The notes under the pieces were generated by a model. The model saw nothing but the letters and a program-made list of their open reading frames with translations. It had not been told where the DNA came from and made no database searches. The translations under genes and the position numbers were made by a program. A DNA stretch of 64,000 nt from CBDEUK01 sp965250225 (GTDB lineage Bacteria > Pseudomonadota > Gammaproteobacteria > Eutrophobiales > Eutrophobiaceae): positions 74,826-138,825 of the forward strand of contig CBDFNQ010000033.1 in the NCBI GenBank assembly GCA_965250225.1, written 5' to 3'. The stretch's first letter is position 1. Every line of letters begins with the position of its first letter. This document shows positions 1 through 9,007 of this stretch, piece after piece.

Positions 1-2
1 GG

Positions 3-707
3 ATCGATGTCTCACAGCGTGATCAAGCACAATCATTGGGTTACACCGTGGTTGATAGCAGCACGGTCGTTGCTACCCACTTGAGTCAAATTCTTCAAGA
101 ACATGCTCATGAGTTACTGGGTCATAATGAAGTACAGAAGTTGCTTGAGCAATACGATAAAAAGCACCCCAAAGTACTGGATGATATTGTTCCGAAGCTT
201 GTTTCAACCGGCACTATTGTCCGTGTACTTCAAAATTTGCTGCGTGAAAATATTCCTGTACGTGATCTCAAAACGATATTAGAAACCATCATTGAGCATG
301 CAGATAAGGCGCAAAATCCGGATCTACTAAGCGCGGCAGTACGTATTTCCTTAGGTCGACTTATAGTCGAAAGAGTTGTGGGAGAAGAGCCAGAAATACC
401 TGTGATTACCCTGGATAGTTCGCTGGAACAGTTATTGCAGAAAACTTATCAGTCGGTAACGGATGGTAGCGGGGCAATTGAACCCGGGCTGGCACAGAAA
501 ATTCTGGGTTTGCTAAAAGACGCGACAGAACGTCAAGAGGTTGCAGGACAGGCAGCCATACTTCTGGTCCCGGATAATTTGAGAGAAATGTTGGCACGAT
601 TTGTCAGACAAAATATTTCTCGATTACACGTGCTCTGTTATAGCGAAATACCTGATGGCAAACAAATTAAATTTGTTGCAACAGTAGGTGGCACGGTTGG
701 TGAATAG
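3..707 (+). CDS. flhA: Flagellar export protein FlhA, C-terminal part
   Basis: This is the 3' end of flhA; the frame is already open at the window edge, so the true start lies upstream. About 234 residues of the cytoplasmic domain are visible. FlhA is the inner-membrane gate of the flagellar type III export apparatus, and this domain docks export chaperones and substrates. Supporting segments are the region around HPKVLDDIVPKLV, then LRENIPVRDLKTILE, and the end region with VLCYSEIPDGKQIKFVATVGG minus a few residues. The position directly before flhF and flhG is the usual order in polar flagellates. Confidence is high that this is FlhA rather than a virulence-type homologue, because of the flagellar neighbours. 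Confidence 0.95.
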   Translation: MDVSQRDQAQSLGYTVVDSSTVVATHLSQILQEHAHELLGHNEVQKLLEQYDKKHPKVLDDIVPKLVSTGTIVRVLQNLLRENIPVRDLKTILETIIEHADKAQNPDLLSAAVRISLGRLIVERVVGEEPEIPVITLDSSLEQLLQKTYQSVTDGSGAIEPGLAQKILGLLKDATERQEVAGQAAILLVPDNLREMLARFVRQNISRLHVLCYSEIPDGKQIKFVATVGGTVGE

Positions 708-757
708 AATGTTTGACAGACAAATTATCGAAATGTTTTATATGAAATAGTTAGCTG

Positions 758-2056
758 ATGAAAATAAAAAAATATTTTGCCAAAGATATGCGTAAGGCCT
801 TGAACATGGCACGGGACGAACAAGGGCCAGAAGTAGTTATTATTTCGAACCGCAGGGTGGTAGGAGGGGTCGAGTTATTGGCTGCTGAAAATTATGACGA
901 AAGCTTGTTTGACACTACTGTTAGTAGTGTGGCAGAAACCAGCGAAATGCCTGACACAAGATCACAGGAAGCAATTGTCATGCAAGGAAGAGAAAGGCAA
1001 GGAAGAGAAAGGCAAGGAAGAGAAAGGCAAGGAAGAGAAAGCGCTATTAATACCTCAGTGACCGAAGTTTATAGTGGAGCACAAAACGACAGGAAGATCT
1101 GGACAGACGATTCTGTACTCGAACGGATGCAAGATGAAATCCATTCATTAAGAAAATTACTCGAACAACAAATGTCCGGTTTAGCCTGGGGGCAAATCGG
1201 ACGTAGTCATCCAGTATGGGCTGGCTTGTTAAGACGTTTTGCCCAACTTGGGATCAGTCCTGCTATTGCCAAGACGCTGGTTGAACAAATTCCACAAAAT
1301 ATGGATATGGAAAAAGCCTGGCGTATGTCTCTAGCATTTTTGAGTTATCGCATCAAGACAAGTGATGACAATCTTTTGACCCCTGGCAATGTTTTGGCCT
1401 TTGTAGGGAGTTCCGGGGTTGGTAAGACAACAACCATTGCCAAGTTAGCGACAACCATTGCTATGGAAGGTGATGTGGAAAACCTGATACTGGCAACTAC
1501 TGATTCCTACCGAATTGGCGGTCGTGATCATTTACGCAGTTACGCGAAAATTCTTGGTGTGCCTGTTTACAGCATAAACAATTCCGTCGAGTTTAAAAAA
1601 CTGCTGGATAAGTATCAGAGCCATAAAACCATATTGATTGATACAGCCGGTTTAAGTCCGATCGATAACAATCATGGGGAACAAATCCAGATGCTTGCAT
1701 CCGAAGTGGATCGAATCAAGATATGCCTGGTTTTATCTGCCAGCACCCAAGCCAGCACTGGACTTGATCATTCCGGCAACATATACAAACACTTGAAAGC
1801 CGATCTATCGATGATTACTAAACTGGACGAAGCCGATTCTATTGGTGGCTTGTTATCATTCCTGGTTGAAAAAGATATCACTATTGCCTATGCCTGTGAC
1901 GGACAGAAAGTCCCGGACGATTTACAGAGAGCCGAAGCCCATAAACTAATTGCACGTGCTGTGTCTCGTTTCAAACAACAAAAAACAAACATGGGTGAGG
2001 AAGAACTAGAACAGATTTATGGTAAGTATGCGGTTGCTGAACCGTTTGGAGAATAA
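758..2056 (+). CDS. flhF: Flagellar biosynthesis GTPase FlhF
   Basis: SRP-type GTPase that in polar flagellates sets flagellar location and number together with FlhG. The N-terminus (MKIKKYFAKDMRKAL) is the typical FlhF start. The NG domain begins near residue 150, with the P-loop GSSGVGKTTTIAKLA near residue 218, DSYRIGGRDHL as the G2/insertion region, DTAGLSP as G3, and TKLDEADSIGG as G4. The linker between the N-terminal part and the NG domain contains four near-perfect copies of a five-residue unit, GRERQ, encoded by a 15-bp tandem repeat. It lies 50 bp after flhA and 26 bp before flhG. Length (432 residues) is normal for the family. Confidence 0.96.
   Translation: MKIKKYFAKDMRKALNMARDEQGPEVVIISNRRVVGGVELLAAENYDESLFDTTVSSVAETSEMPDTRSQEAIVMQGRERQGRERQGRERQGRESAINTSVTEVYSGAQNDRKIWTDDSVLERMQDEIHSLRKLLEQQMSGLAWGQIGRSHPVWAGLLRRFAQLGISPAIAKTLVEQIPQNMDMEKAWRMSLAFLSYRIKTSDDNLLTPGNVLAFVGSSGVGKTTTIAKLATTIAMEGDVENLILATTDSYRIGGRDHLRSYAKILGVPVYSINNSVEFKKLLDKYQSHKTILIDTAGLSPIDNNHGEQIQMLASEVDRIKICLVLSASTQASTGLDHSGNIYKHLKADLSMITKLDEADSIGGLLSFLVEKDITIAYACDGQKVPDDLQRAEAHKLIARAVSRFKQQKTNMGEEELEQIYGKYAVAEPFGE
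983..1041 (+). repeat. 15-bp tandem repeat inside flhF
   Basis: Almost four tandem copies of a 15-bp unit beginning CAAGGAAGAGAAAGG encode repeated GRERQ in the variable linker of FlhF. The unit length keeps the frame, so copy-number changes would lengthen or shorten the linker without breaking the gene. Confidence 0.9.
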
Positions 2057-2082
2057 ATGAATCATATAAATTTCAGTCTGAC

Positions 2083-2931
2083 ATGACTAACAATACCAAC
2101 AAGTTTATTCGTGTGATGGCAGTGACCAGTGGTAAAGGCGGTGTCGGCAAAACAAATATTGCTATTAATCTTGCTATGGCAATGGCACAACAAGATTTGG
2201 CTGTGACATTACTTGATGCGGATTTAGGTATGGCCAATGTTGATATCATGCTGAATCTGAGACCGCTGAGAAATCTTGAACATGTGATCAAAGGTGAAGC
2301 CAGGCTAAAGGATATTGTTATTCAGGGGCCTGATAATATTCGTATAGTGCCGGCATCTTCTGGCATACAAATGATGTCGAATTTAACATCACGGCAACAC
2401 AGGGCACTGGTGCATTCATTTGATGAAATTGCGGCTATGACGGATGTGCTGATAATTGATACCTCAGCTGGTATTTCGGATAGCGTGGTGCAATTTTGTA
2501 ATGCTGCACAGGAAGTGTTGATCGTTGTATGTAATGAGCCGGCATCGATTACCGACGCCTATGCCATGATCAAGGTTCTGAATCAGGATTATGGCATTAA
2601 ACGCTTTCGCATCCTGGCAAATATGGTGTTTGATGAACAGGAAGGTAAAGAACTCTATCAACGATTATTAAAGGTTAGCCAACGCTATCTCGATGTAAAT
2701 CTGCATTTATTAGGGATAATTCCCTTTGATCCCTGTTTTTCCAAGGCATCTCGTTCCCAAAAACCCCTATTGAACTGTTTTCCGAGCTCTCCGGCATCAA
2801 GATCATTCAAGAAGTTGGCTCAGGCTGCCGATAAATTACCTAGACGTGAGTTAGCCAATGGCAAGATGGAATTTTTTGTGGAGAAAAAATTGCAATTTGA
2901 ACCAGAAAATTTGCGGAGGGCGGGTCTATGA
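2083..2931 (+). CDS. flhG: Flagellar number regulator FlhG (FleN, MinD-like ATPase)
   Basis: MinD/ParA-family ATPase that limits flagellar number, usually by acting on FlhF and on the master regulator of flagellar genes. The deviant Walker A motif is SGKGGVGKTNIAINLA near residue 16, followed by the DADLGMANVDIML switch region and a Walker B-like LIIDTSAGISDSVV. The C-terminal amphipathic region (SPASRSFKKLAQ) matches the family. Its stop overlaps the fliA start by four bases, indicating translational coupling. The 282-residue length is normal. Confidence 0.94.
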   Translation: MTNNTNKFIRVMAVTSGKGGVGKTNIAINLAMAMAQQDLAVTLLDADLGMANVDIMLNLRPLRNLEHVIKGEARLKDIVIQGPDNIRIVPASSGIQMMSNLTSRQHRALVHSFDEIAAMTDVLIIDTSAGISDSVVQFCNAAQEVLIVVCNEPASITDAYAMIKVLNQDYGIKRFRILANMVFDEQEGKELYQRLLKVSQRYLDVNLHLLGIIPFDPCFSKASRSQKPLLNCFPSSPASRSFKKLAQAADKLPRRELANGKMEFFVEKKLQFEPENLRRAGL

Positions 2932-3677
2932 GTGAGCTAGCCGCGTACAAGGAAACTGCGCAGGGCAGTAAAAAAACGGTAGATATGGATGAGTATGTGA
3001 CCAAGCATGCGACGTTAGTCAAGCGCATTGCTTATCACTTAATGGGTCGTTTGCCTTCCTGTGTTCAGGTAGAGGATTTAATTCAGTCAGGGATGATTGG
3101 TTTACTGGAAGCAGCCAGGAATTACGATCCGACACAAGGTGCCAGCTTTGAAACTTACGCCGGCATTCGTATTCGTGGTTCGATGCTGGATGAGATCCGT
3201 AAAGGTGATTGGGCCCCACGCTCATTGCACCGGAAGGTAAGGGAAATTACCGCAGCGGTACGGGAAATTGAAGGTGAAAAAGGACGTGATGCCAGAGACA
3301 GTGAAGTTGCAGAACGATTGGAGATGAGTCTGGATGAATATTATCGGGTTTTGCAGGATGCCAGTGGGCATCAAATTCTGAGTTTTGAAGATTTACCTAG
3401 CAAGGATGGTGGTTTGGTTGATGGTTTTGTTGGGAAGATACCTGGGCCACTGGAAAATGTACAAACAGGAAAGATTAAAGAAATGTTAAGTAAAGTGATA
3501 TCCAGTTTGCCGGAAAGAGAACGTTTGGTGATGTCACTTTATTATGATGAGGAATTGAACTTACGTGAAACAGGTGAGGTGTTAGGAGTAAGCGAATCCA
3601 GAGTTTGTCAAATACATGCGCAGGCATTAATTCGATTACGTGCACGAATTTCAAAATTAATGAATATTGAAGATTAA
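2928..3677 (+). CDS. fliA: Flagellar sigma factor FliA (sigma-28)
   Basis: Alternative sigma factor that directs RNA polymerase to late flagellar and chemotaxis promoters. Region 2 contains VEDLIQSGMIGLLEAARNYD and FETYAGIRIRGSMLDEIR; region 3 has RDSEVAERLEMSLDEYY; region 4 has LPERERLVMSLYYDEELN followed by a helix-turn-helix, GEVLGVSESRVCQIHAQA. The start codon overlaps flhG (ATGA). A strong Shine-Dalgarno-like GGAGGG precedes it inside flhG. No anti-sigma factor is in this window, as expected, since flgM usually lies in another cluster. Confidence 0.96.
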   Translation: MSELAAYKETAQGSKKTVDMDEYVTKHATLVKRIAYHLMGRLPSCVQVEDLIQSGMIGLLEAARNYDPTQGASFETYAGIRIRGSMLDEIRKGDWAPRSLHRKVREITAAVREIEGEKGRDARDSEVAERLEMSLDEYYRVLQDASGHQILSFEDLPSKDGGLVDGFVGKIPGPLENVQTGKIKEMLSKVISSLPERERLVMSLYYDEELNLRETGEVLGVSESRVCQIHAQALIRLRARISKLMNIED

Positions 3678-3748
3678 TAATGAGCAAAAAAATACACAGT
3701 AATAAATACTCAATCCGATACAGTAATAGTTAATGTTGGAGGTACACC

Positions 3749-4141
3749 GTGAATAAAGAAATGAAGATTCTTATTGTTGATGATTTCTCAACGATGAGGA
3801 GAATCATCAAAAATCTACTGCGCGATCTCGGCTTCACCAATACCGCAGAAGCGGATGATGGCCAAACTGCTTTACCCATGTTGCAAAATGGAAAATTTGA
3901 TTTCCTGGTAACAGATTGGAACATGCCGGGTATGCAGGGTATCGATCTTTTAAAGAATGTCAGAGCTGATGCCAATCTGTCCAGTCTGCCAGTGTTGATG
4001 GTTACTGCCGAATCGAAACGAGATCAAATCGTTGAAGCAGCTGAAGCCGGTGTCAATGGCTATGTCGTTAAGCCCTTTACCGCCGCAGTGTTGAAAGAAA
4101 AGATTGATAAGATTTTTGAACGTATTGAAGCAGCTGCATAA
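3749..4141 (+). CDS. cheY: Chemotaxis response regulator CheY
   Basis: Single-domain receiver that carries the phosphoryl signal from CheA to the flagellar switch. The acidic pair is at Asp11/Asp12, the phosphoacceptor is Asp56 in FLVTDWNMPGM, the conserved Thr is in LMVTAESK, and the Lys is in GYVVKPFTAA. The predicted start is GTG at 3749, preceded by the ribosome-binding site GGAGG at about 3737. The cheY-cheZ-cheA order and direct contiguity place it as the flagellar CheY. Confidence 0.96.
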   Translation: MNKEMKILIVDDFSTMRRIIKNLLRDLGFTNTAEADDGQTALPMLQNGKFDFLVTDWNMPGMQGIDLLKNVRADANLSSLPVLMVTAESKRDQIVEAAEAGVNGYVVKPFTAAVLKEKIDKIFERIEAAA

Positions 4142-4164
4142 ACATAACACTGAAGGAGTTGAAC

Positions 4165-4911
4165 ATGGGTATTGGAGTGGCAAACCAGGTCATACTAAAT
4201 GGTGATGAGCGCATTGATTTAGCACGTTCATTGGTTGAACAGCTGGAAGCGGGTGATGATGAAAATATCAATGAAACAATTGACCGTCTGACAAACATCA
4301 GAGAATCACAATTATTTATGCAGGTAGGGCAGCTGACGCGGCAGTTACATGATTCCTTAGGCAATTGTTCAGATGGTGAAGAAATTTCTTCACTTGCTAG
4401 TAAAGATATTCCAAATGCCAGAGAACGGTTGAATTATGTGATAGAAAAAACCGAAGAATCAGCGAATCGCACATTGACTGCCATTGAAGCGACGGTTCCT
4501 ATTTCTGAAGAACTTGAAGACAGTGCAAAACAAATGACAGAAAAATGGGAGAAATTCAAACGTCGTGAAATGACTGCGGATGATTTTCGTAGCTTATCAA
4601 AAGAGATATCAGCTTTTCTTGAAACGGTGTCTGATAAATCTACCAGAGTTCATGAATATATTAATGAGATCTTGATGGCACAGGAATATCAGGATTTAAC
4701 AGGACAAACCATTAAACAAGTGATCGAAATTGTGGAACGTGTAGAAACGAATCTGGTGGAATTGATCAAATGTCAGGGAATAAGTGTTTGTGGTGATCAA
4801 CAACAAGGTCCGGATTTGAAAGCAGAAGGCCCTCAGATGAATACTGAGAGCAATAATGTCATGTCAGATCAAGATGAAGTTGATGATCTATTGTCCAGCC
4901 TGGGATTTTAA
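4165..4911 (+). CDS. cheZ: CheY-P phosphatase CheZ
   Basis: Dephosphorylates CheY-P. The protein is largely helical, with the long hairpin carrying the catalytic region around LMAQEYQDLTGQTIKQV near residues 168-185, where the Gln in QDLTGQ is the expected catalytic residue. The extreme C-terminus DDLLSSLGF is the CheY-binding peptide of the family. The ATG at 4165 is chosen because AAGGAG lies seven bases upstream; an upstream TTG at 4159 is less likely. Confidence 0.95.
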   Translation: MGIGVANQVILNGDERIDLARSLVEQLEAGDDENINETIDRLTNIRESQLFMQVGQLTRQLHDSLGNCSDGEEISSLASKDIPNARERLNYVIEKTEESANRTLTAIEATVPISEELEDSAKQMTEKWEKFKRREMTADDFRSLSKEISAFLETVSDKSTRVHEYINEILMAQEYQDLTGQTIKQVIEIVERVETNLVELIKCQGISVCGDQQQGPDLKAEGPQMNTESNNVMSDQDEVDDLLSSLGF

Positions 4912-4963
4912 TCAGTCAACAATCGTGATGACAAGCCTGAGATATATGAGGAATTTGATTTAA

Positions 4964-7078
4964 ATGGCAATCGATCTCAATGATGAAATTGTTCAGGATT
5001 TTCTGGTTGAAGCAGGAGAAATTCTTGAATCTTTGAATGAGCAATTGGTTGATCTGGAGTCACGTCCCGATGATAAGGAATTGTTGAATTCAGTATTTCG
5101 TAGTTTTCACACTATCAAAGGTGGAGCCGGTTTTCTTGCCATGGATCCACTTGTAGAGGTTTGCCATAAAGCGGAAAATATCTTTGACTTGTTAAGAAAT
5201 GATGAACGCAGTGTCGATTCAGAACTCATGGATATTGTGCTCGAAGTACTTGATGTGGTTAACGACATGTTTAGTGATATTGGTAATGGAAATGACCCAA
5301 ATCCCGCGAGTGCAGAATTACTGGAAAATTTGAATCGATTATCACAACCGGAAACAGCAAGTCCGGAAGTTATAGAGCATGCACCAGAAGTAACAGGAGA
5401 TAATGAAATACAACCTACATCCACAGGAACCGAGTCAGATGATATCAATGATGAAGAATTTGAAGGTTTACTTGATCAATTGCATGGATCAGGAAAACCA
5501 ACCTCTGCTGATGGAGAGGAAAATAAGGCCGAAATAAAACTCCCTGAAGCAAAAAATAATGAAATTACTGATGATGAATTTGAAGGTTTGCTCGATCAGT
5601 TACAAGGCTCTGGAAAACAGGCTTCAGGAGTAAAACCCAAGCCTGAAACTAAGCCAACAGCTAAAAACGATGATATTACAGATAATGAATTTGAAGACTT
5701 GCTTGATCAGTTACAAGGTAAAAAAACTGGAACCAGTGATACAAAAAAAGATAGTGCAGCACTATCAGAACCTACCTCTGTTGTTACAGAGATTAGTGAA
5801 GTAAAAAAGTCTGTAGAAAAAACAGCTGCTGTACAATCAGCAGAAGCCAAATTAAACAAGGCAGACAAAACTGAATCGAAAACTACAAAGGTCGCGGTTC
5901 CTAAAGCAGAGACAACGGTTCGTGTAGAAACCAGCATACTAGATCACATCATGAATATGGTAGGTGAGCTGGTGTTATTACGTAACAGACTTTCCACATT
6001 AGAAACCACATTGAGTAATGAAGAAGTAACAGAAACAGTTGGTAATCTCGACGTTGTTACCACTGATTTGCAGTCGGCCGTCATGAAAACGCGTATGCAA
6101 CCAATAAAAAAAGTCTTTGGTCGTTTCCCACGCGTTGTCCGTGATTTGGCCAGAAGTCTAGATAAGCAGATTACTTTGGAAATGATTGGTGAAGAAACTG
6201 ATCTGGACAAGAACCTGGTTGAAGCATTGGCTGATCCATTGGTTCATCTGGTGCGTAATTCAGTTGATCATGGTATTGAAATGCCTGATGAACGTGTAGC
6301 AGTCGGCAAAAATAAAGAAGGTACGGTAGTACTTTCAGCAGAGCAAGAAGGTGATCATATTTTGTTAACCATACAGGATGATGGAAAAGGAATGGATCAT
6401 GAAGTTTTGAGAAAAAAGGCAGTTGAAAAAGGATTGTTTGATGAAGATTCAGTTGCGAGGCTTGATGAATCTGATTGTTATAATTTGATTTTTATGCCGG
6501 GGTTTTCAACCAAAGAAGAAATATCAGATGTGTCAGGTCGCGGTGTTGGAATGGATGTGGTTAAGACCCGGATCAATCAGCTCAATGGAACAGTGAGTGT
6601 TGATTCAAAATTAGGATTTGGCACGACTATCGAAATCAAGGTTCCATTGACCCTGGCAATTATGCCAACGCTGATGGTTAAATTAGGAGAAAAAGATCAG
6701 GTGTTTGCTTTACCACTTGTTAGTGTTAACGAAATACTGGATCTTGATATGAACAAGGTCAATATGGTCGATGGGCAAAAAGTAGTTGTGATCAGAGGTA
6801 AGCCATTACCATTATTCTATTTGAGTACTTGGTTAACTACTGGATCTGGCGACTATGATCTAGAGAAGGGACATGTTGTTGTTGTAACCATTGGGACTCA
6901 CATGATTGCTTTATTAGTGGACAGCTTGCTTGGTCGAGAAGAGGTTGTGATAAAGCCACTAGGGGCGATGCTCCATGGCACGAAAGGGTTGGCCGGTGCA
7001 ACAATAACTGGGAATGGCAAAATTGCATTGATTCTGGATTTACCCGACCTGCTAAAATCCTATGCAAATCGATACTAA
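4964..7078 (+). CDS. cheA: Chemotaxis sensor histidine kinase CheA
   Basis: Kinase of the chemoreceptor array. The P1 domain carries phosphoacceptor His49 in RSFHTIKGGAGF. A long acidic/Lys-rich linker (about residues 130-320) replaces a recognisable P2 domain and contains three copies of a motif close to DDEFEGLLDQLQGSGK. P3 dimerisation starts near TSILDHIMNMVGELVLLRN. The P4 ATPase has the N box LVHLVRNSVDHGIE, G1 DDGKGMD and G2 GRGVGMDVVK. P5 (CheW-like) closes the protein. Length 704 fits gammaproteobacterial CheA. The repeated linker motif resembles the C-terminal DDLLSSLGF of CheZ and is discussed as a finding. Confidence 0.96.
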   Translation: MAIDLNDEIVQDFLVEAGEILESLNEQLVDLESRPDDKELLNSVFRSFHTIKGGAGFLAMDPLVEVCHKAENIFDLLRNDERSVDSELMDIVLEVLDVVNDMFSDIGNGNDPNPASAELLENLNRLSQPETASPEVIEHAPEVTGDNEIQPTSTGTESDDINDEEFEGLLDQLHGSGKPTSADGEENKAEIKLPEAKNNEITDDEFEGLLDQLQGSGKQASGVKPKPETKPTAKNDDITDNEFEDLLDQLQGKKTGTSDTKKDSAALSEPTSVVTEISEVKKSVEKTAAVQSAEAKLNKADKTESKTTKVAVPKAETTVRVETSILDHIMNMVGELVLLRNRLSTLETTLSNEEVTETVGNLDVVTTDLQSAVMKTRMQPIKKVFGRFPRVVRDLARSLDKQITLEMIGEETDLDKNLVEALADPLVHLVRNSVDHGIEMPDERVAVGKNKEGTVVLSAEQEGDHILLTIQDDGKGMDHEVLRKKAVEKGLFDEDSVARLDESDCYNLIFMPGFSTKEEISDVSGRGVGMDVVKTRINQLNGTVSVDSKLGFGTTIEIKVPLTLAIMPTLMVKLGEKDQVFALPLVSVNEILDLDMNKVNMVDGQKVVVIRGKPLPLFYLSTWLTTGSGDYDLEKGHVVVVTIGTHMIALLVDSLLGREEVVIKPLGAMLHGTKGLAGATITGNGKIALILDLPDLLKSYANRY

Positions 7079-7117
7079 ATGGTCATCTAAAAATTTATTT
7101 AGAAGAGTACGAACGTC

Positions 7118-8173
7118 ATGGTAAATGTACTCGTTGTAGATGATTCAAGTTTCTTTCGTAGAACTATCAGTAGCTTCCTTGAATCCGATCCAGACATTTC
7201 TGTTATTGGTCAGGCACATGATGGTGAAGAAGCTGTTCGAATGGCAGGGGAATTAAAACCAGATGTGATTACCATGGACGTAGAGATGCCGAAAATGGAC
7301 GGCATTACTGCAGTAAAAAAAATAATGGCCATTCGACCAACACCTATCCTGATGTTCTCCAATCAAACAGAAAAAGGTGCACAAACAACTCTGGATGCAT
7401 TGCATGCTGGCGCAGCAGATTTTTTCCTGAAAAATTTCCAACAGGTTGCAGTAAAACAGGAAGAAATGATTCATAAATTTCAGTTGCGCGTAAAAGAATT
7501 GGCCTTGCAAAATAAAATATCTGAAAATTTTACCGAACAACTCAAACAAACTATTCGATCCAAATCAATCAAAAAAAATAATGATTCGCTCATCACAATA
7601 TCTAATTATAAATTGATTGCGATTGGCGCCTCTACTGGCGGGCCAGTAGCACTTGAAAAAGTATTAACAAAACTACCAGCCTCATTTCCATCGCCAATCA
7701 TTTTAATACAACATATGCCAGCTGGTTTTACTAAAGCATTTTCTGAACGACTTAACCAACTCTGTAAAATTACTGTGAAAGAAGCAGAAGATGATGAACC
7801 ATTATTACCTGGCACGGCATACCTTGCCCCCGGTGGAAAACAAACCTACGTTGTAAAACAGACCAATCGAATACTATTGAAAGTTAAAGAGTCTGCACCT
7901 GATCTCAATTACCAACCTTGTGTGGATGAAACATTCAAATCCATTGCGAAAGTGTATTCACGTGGCAAGTTATTGGCCATTATTATGACGGGTATGGGAT
8001 CAGACGGCTGTGAAGGTGTACGACAACTAAAAAAACAGGGAGCTACTGTCTGGGCACAAAATCAAGCTACCTCTGTTGTCTATGGAATGCCAATGGCTAT
8101 CACCAATGAGAATCTTGCTGATAAAGTGTTAGCAGTAGATGATATTGGAAACAAACTCGCTAAAACGGGCTGA
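7118..8173 (+). CDS. cheB: Chemotaxis methylesterase/glutamine deamidase CheB
   Basis: Two-domain enzyme that removes methyl groups from chemoreceptors when phosphorylated by CheA. The receiver domain has Asp8/Asp9 and phosphoacceptor Asp54 in VITMDVEMPKMDG. The methylesterase domain has the catalytic Ser in IGASTGGPVA, His in ILIQHMPAGF and Asp in IMTGMGSDG. The linker near residues 140-165 is Lys/Asn-rich. It lies 39 bp after cheA and 2 bp before motC. No cheR is present here. Confidence 0.95.
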   Translation: MVNVLVVDDSSFFRRTISSFLESDPDISVIGQAHDGEEAVRMAGELKPDVITMDVEMPKMDGITAVKKIMAIRPTPILMFSNQTEKGAQTTLDALHAGAADFFLKNFQQVAVKQEEMIHKFQLRVKELALQNKISENFTEQLKQTIRSKSIKKNNDSLITISNYKLIAIGASTGGPVALEKVLTKLPASFPSPIILIQHMPAGFTKAFSERLNQLCKITVKEAEDDEPLLPGTAYLAPGGKQTYVVKQTNRILLKVKESAPDLNYQPCVDETFKSIAKVYSRGKLLAIIMTGMGSDGCEGVRQLKKQGATVWAQNQATSVVYGMPMAITNENLADKVLAVDDIGNKLAKTG

Positions 8174-8175
8174 TA

Positions 8176-8916
8176 ATGGATTTTCTCAGTATCATCGGGA
8201 TCATCGTGGGTATAGGGATGGTACTCGTCGGACAATCTCTGGATGGTGGCCATTTGGCAACATTGTTAAATGGCCCTGCTTTATTAATCGTATTGGGTGG
8301 ATCGACCGGAGCTATTCTTTTACAGTCCCCAGTTCCCACATTTATCCGGGCTATTAAGTTGGCCAAATGGGTATTCGCCCCGCCTTCCAATCAAGTTGAT
8401 GAATCTATTAAACGACTGATGCATTGGAGCAGTGTCGCGCGTAAAGAAGGTTTGTTGGCACTTGAAGCCCTGGTCGAAAAAGAACCAGACATGTTTATTC
8501 GCAAAGGCATGCAACTATTAGTCGATGGTAATGAGCCTGATGTGATTCGTGAAACCATGGAGATCGAATTAATCACAAAAGAAGATAATGATATACAAGC
8601 CGCCCGTGTTTTTGACAGCATGGGGGCTTATACACCAACACTAGGCATTCTGGGTGCTGTTATGGGTTTAATCCATGTCATGGGTAATCTGGCGGAACCA
8701 GATAAACTTGGTAGTGGTATCGCCGTCGCCTTTGTTGCCACGATCTATGGTGTCGGATTTGCCAATCTGGTGTTCCTGCCCATGGGTAACAAACTCAAAG
8801 CCATTATAAAAAAAGAAGCTCAATTTAGAGAAATGTTAATAGAAGGTATTGTAGCGATTGCTGAAGGTGAAAACCCTAGAGCCATGCAAGGTAGATTGAG
8901 TGGGTTTAGAGGCTAA
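8176..8916 (+). CDS. motC: Flagellar stator protein MotC (MotA/PomA family)
   Basis: Inner-membrane stator subunit of the flagellar motor, with four membrane segments: two near the N-terminus and two after residue 145. The C-terminal pair contains GAYTPTLGILGAVMGLIHVM and AVAFVATIYGVGFANLVF. The cytoplasmic loop has the charged residues that act on the rotor. The pairing with MotD and the position after cheB match the second stator set of Pseudomonas (MotCD). The ion used cannot be stated from this subunit alone. Confidence 0.9.
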   Translation: MDFLSIIGIIVGIGMVLVGQSLDGGHLATLLNGPALLIVLGGSTGAILLQSPVPTFIRAIKLAKWVFAPPSNQVDESIKRLMHWSSVARKEGLLALEALVEKEPDMFIRKGMQLLVDGNEPDVIRETMEIELITKEDNDIQAARVFDSMGAYTPTLGILGAVMGLIHVMGNLAEPDKLGSGIAVAFVATIYGVGFANLVFLPMGNKLKAIIKKEAQFREMLIEGIVAIAEGENPRAMQGRLSGFRG

Positions 8917-9007
8917 CTCGGAAATTAGACATGATCACAGTTTCCGATGCAAATTTTTGGTTAATGGAATGATGTGTGCATGAACCCGGATATATCAGGT
9001 AACTATC

